Assembly (NCBI GenBank): GCA_009779935.1
Contig: WRAX01000022.1
Span: 1-38,367 of the forward strand
Source: Defluviitaleaceae bacterium
GTDB taxonomy: Bacteria > Bacillota > Clostridia > Lachnospirales > WRAX01
Reading direction: 5' to 3'
Length of the DNA stretch: 38,367 nt
The position numbers were made by a program, and so were the translations under genes. The number at the start of each line of letters is the position of its first letter. Position 1 is the stretch's first letter. The notes beneath the pieces are model-generated. The model was not told the origin of the DNA, ran no database searches, and worked only from the letters and a program-made list of their open reading frames with translations. This document shows positions 32,279 through 38,367 of this stretch, one piece after another.

Positions 32279-32292
32279 ATATTTCTACAAAT
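32261..32292. other. probable attachment site (element/gene junction)
   Basis: ATTTGTA (32261-32267) and TACAAAT (32286-32292) are perfect inverted arms separated by 18 nt. The exact centre is the dinucleotide GA (32276-32277). Large serine recombinases of the TnpX/TndX group recombine at a central GA within imperfect inverted repeats. The homologous spoVD frame ends here on one side and the recombinase genes begin 7 nt beyond on the other. Which half belongs to the chromosome is inferred. Confidence 0.6.
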
Positions 32293-32298
32293 TTCCAC

Positions 32299-33882
32299 TT
32301 ATCGGGAAAAGGTGAACAATACCTCAAATCGGTTATCAGCATAAACATTTATCCGTTTTATCAAAGACACCATCTCTTTCGCAACCTCTTTCGCACCCAA
32401 ATACGGCAATATTATATCACATTTCGTGTCATTCTTGCCAAGAAGTTTAATGTCCGATATTGCGACAGAAATTTGCTTGATTTCTGTTTCGGTTTTAGAT
32501 ATGCTGTCGGATTGCTCTGCTTTTGCTTGAATGTATTGCTCTTTGGATAGCTTGCCATCAGCAAACCTTTCAAAGAGTTGTTCTTTGGCTGTTTTTGACC
32601 TGTCAAGGTCAAGGGTCAGTTGCTTTTGCCTTGCCAATAGCTTGTCATGCTTGCCAACCAGCCCATTGCTCCGCTTTTCAGCTTGCCGTTTTGCTTTTTG
32701 AACTAATGCAATTTCAACCTTTAAGGCTTCCAAAACCACTTCGGATATTTGACTTTCCATTATCTGCTCAGGCAAGCAACGCTCAAGTTTCAATTCCATA
32801 CTGAAACGGCATATATAACGTGGCTTGGTTTTAGAGTTTGGTCGGTCTGCTCTTTCGCCATATCGCCGCAAGCCATGCCCGCAATGCCCGCAAAAGAGTT
32901 TGCCTGCATATAGGTTTGTATTTCTTCGTGTCAGCGTTTTGGCGTGGTATGGTTTTAGGTTAGCTTGTGCCTTGTCAAAAACCTCCTGTGAAATTATTGG
33001 CTCGTGGGCATTTTCGACAACAATCCAATCGCTTTTCGGTATTGACTTGGTTTTAACCGCTCCATAGGCTTGTGCTTTCATTTTGCCAGAGATAAGTTTA
33101 CCTGTATAACGCTCATCCCTTAAAATTCTCGACACATTTTCCTTTCGCCAAACAGACATACCAGTTGTTGCTCCATTGATGACTTGATGGAGGGTATTAT
33201 TGTTTTGCCTGTGTTTGAGCGGTGTTGGCACATCCTCCGCATTAAGAATTGTGGCGATTTCAATATATGACTTGCCCTCTAATGTTAATACGTAAATTCT
33301 GCGGATTGTTATTGCTGCGGCTTCGTCTATGTCCCAAGCGTTTTTTACAGTTTTGGATTTAACATAGCCAAAAGGTGCTGTGCCACCTAAATGCTCACCC
33401 TTTTTGGTCTTTGCAATCTTGCCCGACATAGACTTAACGCCCAAGTCCTTGCTGTACAAATCGTGGATTAAGGCTTTGAACCCAACCTCTAACCCCGCAG
33501 ACCTGCCTTGATTGTTGTTTGAGTCAAAAAAAACGTTTACCGATAAGAACCTCACGCCCAAAAACGGAAAAACTTGCTCCAAATAACCGCATACCTCAAT
33601 GTAATTTCTGCCGAAGCGTGAAAAATCTTTAACGACAATCGCTTGTATTTTGCCTTTGCGTACTTGCTCCAACATCTTTGTTACGGCTGGCCTGTTGAAG
33701 TTCGTGCCTGAGTATCCATCATCAACAAAGTGCAAAACCTTACTTGCTGACAAGTCAGGGTGTTTAGAAACAAAATCGTTCAGTAAATCCCTTTGGTTTT
33801 TTATGCTGTCGCTTTCACCAGCATTATCATCTTCTTGTGAGAGCCTAATATACAGGGCAGTCGTGTATTCTTTATTGTTCAT
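32299..33882 (-). CDS. large serine recombinase, proximal to the junction
   Basis: 527 residues. The resolvase-like catalytic domain (1-150) has YIRLSQEDD with the nucleophile S15, VDDGYSGTNFNRP and VVKDFSRFGRNYIE, the catalytic arginine block. A recombinase domain follows (HLGGTAPFGYVKS onward), then a zinc ribbon (CGHCG and YICRF...C) and a coiled coil (about 395-470) with a DUF4368-like tail. It cuts and rejoins DNA at attachment sites without high-energy cofactor. Its stop codon lies 7 nt from the inverted repeat. Its ATG overlaps the previous stop by 4 nt (ATGA). Confidence 0.93.
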   Translation of the reverse strand: MNNKEYTTALYIRLSQEDDNAGESDSIKNQRDLLNDFVSKHPDLSASKVLHFVDDGYSGTNFNRPAVTKMLEQVRKGKIQAIVVKDFSRFGRNYIEVCGYLEQVFPFLGVRFLSVNVFFDSNNNQGRSAGLEVGFKALIHDLYSKDLGVKSMSGKIAKTKKGEHLGGTAPFGYVKSKTVKNAWDIDEAAAITIRRIYVLTLEGKSYIEIATILNAEDVPTPLKHRQNNNTLHQVINGATTGMSVWRKENVSRILRDERYTGKLISGKMKAQAYGAVKTKSIPKSDWIVVENAHEPIISQEVFDKAQANLKPYHAKTLTRRNTNLYAGKLFCGHCGHGLRRYGERADRPNSKTKPRYICRFSMELKLERCLPEQIMESQISEVVLEALKVEIALVQKAKRQAEKRSNGLVGKHDKLLARQKQLTLDLDRSKTAKEQLFERFADGKLSKEQYIQAKAEQSDSISKTETEIKQISVAISDIKLLGKNDTKCDIILPYLGAKEVAKEMVSLIKRINVYADNRFEVLFTFSR

Positions 33883-35612
33883 ACAGACACCTCCGATTGC
33901 ATGAGTGAACAGTTTGCCGTAGGTAAACGCCTAACTCCCTGTTTTGCATAATTCTCAAGAGCATCATAATCGCTTTTGAAATTCCAAACTATATTAAACT
34001 CCTCGCTTGTATTGACAATTATTCGACTAATCAGCGTATTAACCATGTCATAGGTTAGTTCGTGATGGTCTGTAAACCTCGTAAACGCTTGTAGCCACTT
34101 ATTTTGTGGTGTTAGTGTTTCTGACTGCATAACGCTTTGTTCTTGTAAAAGTTCAAGTCGTGCCTTGGCTTCGTCTATCTGCTTTGAATAGCGATTTTTG
34201 CTGTAAACATACTCATCTTCGGAAAGTAGTTTATCAGCATAAGTTTCAAACAGAGCTGATTTCAGCCCTATCAACCGTTTAATTTCATTTTGCAATTTGG
34301 TCATGCTTGAAAGCAAATCACCCCTGCGGTTTTTCTTCTGGGCAGACTTGTTGAGTCTTTCAACCATAGCCTTTAAGTCCGTAGCGGCACTTATTTGCAT
34401 TTTTATGGACTGTAAAACAGTATCTAAAACATAGGCTTCGCTTATGCTTTTAACTTTGCAACCTGTTCCCAAGCCTTTATATTGCATGGCACAAATAAAA
34501 CGATAGCTTTCAGAATCTGCTGCTGTTTTCTTTCGAGTTAGCTTTGAACCACAACAACCGCAAACCAAAAGCCCTTTTAGCAAATGGTTGTCCTTGCGGA
34601 TATGCTTGCTTTTATCATAATTCCGATAAAAGTCCTTTGTATTGCGGTATCTTGCTTCTTGTGCCATATCAAATGTTGCCTTATCGATAATGGCTTCGTG
34701 GGTGTTTTTAACGATAATCCATTCTGCCTTGGGGTTTTGCTTAACTCGCTGATTATCACAAAGAGCCTGTTTTTGCCTACCCTGTGTCATATGTCCGATA
34801 TACATAGGGTTAGTAGTCATTAGCTGAATTGTTTTATCACGCCATAAATATATCTTACTTCGCCCGGTTTTCTTAACTAAACCTTTTTCCATACGCCTTT
34901 TCATGGGGCTTGATATGCCCATTTCATTCAGCCGCCGTGCAATTAGAGTATCGCCCATGCCCTCTGCTTTCCATTTGAAAATATCACGGACGATATGGGC
35001 AACCTCATCATCTATCACCAGTTTGCGGTAGTTTTCTTCGCACTTCTTGTAGCCATACAACGGCAGACCGCCAATATAATCGCCGTTTTCTTGTTTGGTA
35101 CGAAGTGATGAGATAATTTTGGCTGAAATATCTTTGGCGTACACATCGTTGATTAGGTTTTTTAAGCTAACAATGAGCGAATCCAAATTGCTATTTTCGT
35201 CCTCATTATCCAGTCCATCGTTAATCGAGATAAACCTCACTCCCATAAATGGGAAGATTTTTTCAAGATACTCGCCTGTTTCGATATAGTTTCGCCCGAA
35301 ACGGCTTAGGTCTTTTACGACAATGCAGTTTATCTTTCCTGCCTTTACTTCCTCCATCATGGCATTAAACCCATCACGATTAAAGTTTGTACCTGTTTCG
35401 CCGTTGTCGATGAAGGTTGCGTTGTAGGTCAAATATGGGCGTTCCTTGATGTATTGCTCAATCAAATAAACTTGGTTGTCAATGGAGTCGCTTTCTTTAT
35501 CACGGCAGTCTTCAATAGACAAGCGGGCATAAATGGCGGTTCGGTATACTGCACCTACTGATATTTGTTCTTTGGTGGCAAGCGGGCTTAATGTTCTGCT
35601 TTTTCTTGGCAT
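33879..35612 (-). CDS. large serine recombinase, middle gene
   Basis: 577 residues. Catalytic serine S32 in IYARLSIEDC; DNGETGTNFNRDG and VVKDLSRFGRNYIE complete the active site. The order then is the recombinase domain (YIGGLPLYGYKK), a zinc ribbon (CGCCG, FICAMQ...C near 360-395), and a coiled coil (about 420-500) typical of site synapsis control. It differs clearly from its two neighbours, so it is not a recent duplicate. It begins one base after the preceding gene's stop and overlaps the next by 4 nt, so all three are translated from one message. Confidence 0.93.
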   Translation of the reverse strand: MPRKSRTLSPLATKEQISVGAVYRTAIYARLSIEDCRDKESDSIDNQVYLIEQYIKERPYLTYNATFIDNGETGTNFNRDGFNAMMEEVKAGKINCIVVKDLSRFGRNYIETGEYLEKIFPFMGVRFISINDGLDNEDENSNLDSLIVSLKNLINDVYAKDISAKIISSLRTKQENGDYIGGLPLYGYKKCEENYRKLVIDDEVAHIVRDIFKWKAEGMGDTLIARRLNEMGISSPMKRRMEKGLVKKTGRSKIYLWRDKTIQLMTTNPMYIGHMTQGRQKQALCDNQRVKQNPKAEWIIVKNTHEAIIDKATFDMAQEARYRNTKDFYRNYDKSKHIRKDNHLLKGLLVCGCCGSKLTRKKTAADSESYRFICAMQYKGLGTGCKVKSISEAYVLDTVLQSIKMQISAATDLKAMVERLNKSAQKKNRRGDLLSSMTKLQNEIKRLIGLKSALFETYADKLLSEDEYVYSKNRYSKQIDEAKARLELLQEQSVMQSETLTPQNKWLQAFTRFTDHHELTYDMVNTLISRIIVNTSEEFNIVWNFKSDYDALENYAKQGVRRLPTANCSLMQSEVSV

Positions 35613-35613
35613 A

Positions 35614-37476
35614 CTACACAGCCCCCTTTACTATTAAGTTGTCTTTGTTTGGATTTGCCTGTACACCAACAAGCGGCTTTGGTGGTAGTTGTGCCTTGGA
35701 ATATACTGTTGTAGTTTGCGGTGTCGGCTTTGCTTGTGGCATTTGCATGGTCGGCATAATCTCGCTCACGGACTGCACAAAGTTAATCGCACTGTCATAG
35801 TTGTAGCGATATTTGAATTTAATGCCGATGCGGTTGCCCTCATATACCATTATCTCATCAATAAGCGAAACAACAGCCTTGCGGGTTAGCTCCGTTATGG
35901 TACTGTGTGCAATAAAACTCTCAATCCAAAAACTCTTTTCGCCTTTATTAGCAAGGATTTTTTCAATCTCACCACTAAGCCGAAGGGCAGATTTTTCAGC
36001 TTCATCACTCTTTTTTGAGTATGATGCTTTCATTTCCTTGTATTCGTCCTCGTCTATAATTCCGCCCATCATAGACTCGTACAATGATATTTTGAGTTCA
36101 CGATAACGGCTAATTTCTTCATTGACCTTGATTAGCTGCTTGTCTATTCGCTGAACTTCCTCTTGCTTGATGGGCAATGTGTCAATAAACGCCAGCACTC
36201 GTTCAAGGTTTTGTATATTGCTGATATGCGTTTGCAAAGCGGACAAAACCGATTCTTCAAGCAGTTTTTCGCTTATGCTGTGCGGGGTGCAACTTTTGGT
36301 TTTTGTTTTGCTATCTTTGCTGTTTTTACAAACATAGTAAAAATATTTCTGTCCACCACTCGGAACAGTTTTGCGTATCATATTCATTCCGCAGTCAGAG
36401 CATTTGCCAACGCCCGCAAAGATATAGACCGATTCTTGACCCGGCGAGATACGCAAGTCTTTTAACAAGAGGTTATTTGCAAGTTCAAAATCTTCTTTTG
36501 AAACTATGGGCTGATGGGTGTCATAAGCCCTTATCCAATCACCTTTTGGTTTGGCAAAATATTTCTTAACCTTGTGATTGGGTGTGCTTTGCTTGCCCTG
36601 TGCCATAACGCCAATGTAGATTTCATTGCTTAAAATTCGCCCAACCGCCACGGCAGACCATTTGGCCTTTGAGTTCACTTTGAATTGTGAAGCGTAATTT
36701 AACCCGATAGATTTCTTGTACTCCATTGGGGATAAAGTTCCCATATCGTTTAGCCTGTTGGCTATCCCCTGCTGGCTTAGTCCTTCAATTTTCCATTTGA
36801 AAATAGCACGGACAATATCAGCCGCAAAATCGTCTACAACAAGGGCATTGCGGTTTTGCTCGTCTTTCAAATACCCATACGCAGCAAACGACCCTATAAA
36901 ATCGCCTTTCTTGCGCTTTATATCAAGTTGACTGCGTATCTTGATGGATATATCCCTGCAATAAGCATCATTTATAAGGTTCTTAAACGGCACGATTATC
37001 CTATCACCAGAGGACTTTTGGTTCATGGAATCCAGTCGGTCGTTCACCGATATGAACCTTACCCCAAGAAACGGAAATATCTGCTCCAAATACCGCCCGG
37101 CTTCGGTGAAGTTTCTGCCGAATCGCGATAGGTCTTTTACGATAACGCAGTTAATGCGCCCTGCTCGGATTGCTTCCTCCATCTTTTGAAAGTTCGGCCG
37201 CTCAAAACTCGCCCCCGAATATCCGTCATCAATAAATTCATCAATGATGTGTACATCAGATATATTTGCATTTACATAATCATGTACCAATGCTCTTTGA
37301 TTTGAAATACTGTCCGATTCTTCCTTGTCGCCATCTTCACGGCTTAATCTGCCGTAAAAACAGCCATTCCATATTTTGTCGTTACCACTTTGGGTTATTC
37401 CTCCTTGGTTTGAACCCCGCTTTTGGGCTACTGCCAAGGGATTTTGTATTGCTTGCGTTGTGTGTGCTTTTTGCAT
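35614..37476 (-). CDS. large serine recombinase, first gene of the triplet
   Basis: 620 residues, the longest of the three. Nucleophile S45 in FYGRLSREDGDK; DDGYSGASFERP and VVKDLSRFG-like VIVKDLSRFGRNFTEAG form the catalytic core. The recombinase domain (FIGSFAAYGYLKD) and zinc ribbon (CSDCGMNMIRK, YYVCKN, C) follow, then a coiled coil (about 420-510). The last 45 residues are a Pro/Gln/Lys-rich tail (QMPQAKPTPQTTTVYS) not seen in the others. The N-terminal 35 residues are also an extension. AAAGGG lies upstream of ATG 37476. It is the first gene of the operon that ends at the junction. Confidence 0.92.
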   Translation of the reverse strand: MQKAHTTQAIQNPLAVAQKRGSNQGGITQSGNDKIWNGCFYGRLSREDGDKEESDSISNQRALVHDYVNANISDVHIIDEFIDDGYSGASFERPNFQKMEEAIRAGRINCVIVKDLSRFGRNFTEAGRYLEQIFPFLGVRFISVNDRLDSMNQKSSGDRIIVPFKNLINDAYCRDISIKIRSQLDIKRKKGDFIGSFAAYGYLKDEQNRNALVVDDFAADIVRAIFKWKIEGLSQQGIANRLNDMGTLSPMEYKKSIGLNYASQFKVNSKAKWSAVAVGRILSNEIYIGVMAQGKQSTPNHKVKKYFAKPKGDWIRAYDTHQPIVSKEDFELANNLLLKDLRISPGQESVYIFAGVGKCSDCGMNMIRKTVPSGGQKYFYYVCKNSKDSKTKTKSCTPHSISEKLLEESVLSALQTHISNIQNLERVLAFIDTLPIKQEEVQRIDKQLIKVNEEISRYRELKISLYESMMGGIIDEDEYKEMKASYSKKSDEAEKSALRLSGEIEKILANKGEKSFWIESFIAHSTITELTRKAVVSLIDEIMVYEGNRIGIKFKYRYNYDSAINFVQSVSEIMPTMQMPQAKPTPQTTTVYSKAQLPPKPLVGVQANPNKDNLIVKGAV

Positions 37477-37560
37477 AACAAAACACCCTTTCTTTATTTT
37501 TGGCAGTTAGCAAACCAAGTAAATAAATAAAAAGGGGGTTCACGAAATTAGTCCTATCTA

Positions 37561-37576
37561 AAATGATAGCGCACTA
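37561..37576. promoter_or_regulatory. short palindrome upstream of the recombinase operon
   Basis: On the minus strand CTATC-N6-GATAG lies about 85 nt before the first recombinase gene, in the 167-bp gap to the DUF6870-like gene. It could be an operator. I find no clear sigma-A promoter next to it. Confidence 0.25.
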
Positions 37577-37643
37577 AAATATGAAAATCCACCTTTTTTG
37601 TCTTTGGTAAAAAATTTTGTTGTGGTATGTACGCAACCGCGCA

Positions 37644-37931
37644 TCACAACGACATAAAGTAACTCTCCAACCTATCCTCCAAGCTGGCTTCGGTATCTTC
37701 ATGCTCAACTTTAATCAAGGCTTTGCCGAATTTATAGCAGTAAGGATTTTTTATCTGTCGTACAAAATCAATCAGTCTTTCCTCTACGCAGAGGTCTTGG
37801 TTTATCACAACATCACGTATGTCAACCAGCGTATTAGGGTCAACTGTGCGTATGTCAACGCTTTTAAGTGCATTTACAGGTCTGGTCGGACACTTCGTGT
37901 CCTGCTCGACTATGCAACCTACTTGGCTCAA
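37644..37931 (-). CDS. DUF6870-like mobile-element protein
   Basis: 95 residues from TTG 37931, with GAGGGGG 8 nt upstream. The pattern VDIRTVDPNTLVDIRDVVIN, RLIDFVRQIKNPYCYKFGKA and EASLEDRLESYF matches, from memory, the small DUF6870 proteins that stand beside serine recombinase genes in clostridial transposons and ICEs. No biochemical role is known to me. It may help recombination directionality, but it shows no clear helix-turn-helix. It is oriented with the recombinase operon. Confidence 0.75.
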   Translation of the reverse strand: MSQVGCIVEQDTKCPTRPVNALKSVDIRTVDPNTLVDIRDVVINQDLCVEERLIDFVRQIKNPYCYKFGKALIKVEHEDTEASLEDRLESYFMSL

Positions 37932-37935
37932 AATA

Positions 37936-38343
37936 TCAACCCCCTCTATAAAATGGATATGCTATCCATGCTTGTCTTAAAACCATATTTTCAAAAGCAG
38001 AAGGATACGGCAGATGTTTCCCACTAAGCCCAATAAGAGCTTCCATCTGCCGCATAGTTTCCGCATTTGAAAACCAACCGCTTGGCTTGAATATCAAAAA
38101 CCTATAAATCAGGCCAAAAAAGAGCTTCACGGTTCTTCTTGCAAGTATAGAAATGTGCCGTATTGTTCCTGTCCCCGGCATTGGGCATAACCTTCCTTTC
38201 GTCAGACCGCTTTTGGTAAAGCGACATAATGCCAGACAGCCGTGTTCCACGGTTAGTCCAGCACTCTCCCCATTCTGATGGCAAGCCGTCCAATGCCGAT
38301 AAGCGTTCAAGACGGAAGTTTCATTATCCCTTCTGCGTGTCAT
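37936..38343 (-). CDS. unrecognised ORF in the mobile element
   Basis: A 135-codon leftward frame with ATG at 38343 that stays open to the window edge. It ends 4 nt before the DUF6870-like start, inside that gene's ribosome site region, as neighbouring cotranscribed genes do. The translation (AYRHWTACHQNGESAGLTVE, later SGKHLPYPSAFENMVL) matches no family I know and has an uneven composition. A second frame (38102-38293, 63 aa) is equally open. It may be a degenerate gene or a non-coding part of the element. Confidence 0.3.
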   Translation of the reverse strand: MTRRRDNETSVLNAYRHWTACHQNGESAGLTVEHGCLALCRFTKSGLTKGRLCPMPGTGTIRHISILARRTVKLFFGLIYRFLIFKPSGWFSNAETMRQMEALIGLSGKHLPYPSAFENMVLRQAWIAYPFYRGG

Positions 38344-38367
38344 GGCGTGGGGTGTACCAGTTCCCCA

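Larger units (their letters stand above)
32277..38367. mobile_element. serine-recombinase element inserted in the spoVD-type gene (one end only)
   Basis: From the junction at about 32277 to the window edge all readable genes are mobile-element types: three tandem large serine recombinases, a DUF6870-like gene and an unrecognised ORF, all leftward, in the same direction as the split gene. No conjugation, relaxase or cargo gene is seen, so the total size and class (ICE, IME or a skin-like element) are unknown. The other end and the 5' part of the penicillin-binding protein gene must lie beyond 38367. Confidence 0.82.

Noticed and set aside
1-38367. CRISPR arrays, tRNA or rRNA genes
   Set aside because: No regularly spaced repeats and no tRNA cloverleaf or rRNA sequence were found on reading both strands; a covariance search was not possible.

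Overview
The window looks like a chromosomal segment of a low-to-moderate GC Firmicute of the Clostridia type. Gene content and order (mutS2, pyrH-frr-uppS-cdsA-dxr-rseP, ybaB-recR, murB-whiA, and a dcw cluster of spoVD-murE-murF-mraY-murD-ftsW), strong Shine-Dalgarno sites and many GTG/TTG starts all fit. MurE carries the DNPR motif typical of meso-diaminopimelate peptidoglycan. A SpoVD-type penicillin-binding protein with a PASTA domain suggests a spore former, but no other sporulation gene is certain here.

Layout. Positions 1-650: a tiny membrane ORF, terminators and a possible orphan transcript. 650-5010: a P-loop kinase, a RelQ-type (p)ppGpp synthetase, a lytic transglycosylase and mutS2. 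5010-7310: a Gly-rich conserved protein, an AraC/GyrI-type regulator, a secreted protein of a clostridial peptidoglycan-associated family and a 56-aa basic protein, with two related palindromes between the last two genes. 7320-15720: two runs of core genes (pyrH to rseP; ybaB to recR) interrupted by an RCC1-repeat secreted protein and two GNAT genes. 15800-21100: a decayed AraC/GyrI gene, glgA, and a leftward operon of a 99-aa unknown, murB, an unusually short whiA, a Xer-type recombinase and a frameshifted GNAT. 21200-23330: a bactofilin, a molbindin, a cysteine-desulfurase-like enzyme and a GNAT remnant. 23350-32280: the leftward dcw cluster, carrying insertion scars (a decayed gene between ftsW and murD; a GNAT and an orphan MafI-like immunity gene between murD and mraY).

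The main discovery candidate is at 31169-38367. The SpoVD/FtsI-type gene at the head of murE-murF-mraY is cut just upstream of its catalytic STFK motif. The reading frame stays open and homologous up to a 32-bp inverted repeat (32261-32292) with a GA dinucleotide exactly at its centre. Immediately beyond lie three adjacent large serine recombinase genes in the same orientation, then a DUF6870-like gene, to the window edge. I infer an integrated serine-recombinase element splitting a cell-wall/sporulation gene. It could be a skin-like element excised during development, or an ICE/IME that has inactivated the gene. The 5' half of the gene and the other element end lie outside the window, so this is not settled.

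Decay is frequent: two GNAT genes have single frameshifts, and three other loci are remnants. The two single frameshifts could also be sequencing errors.
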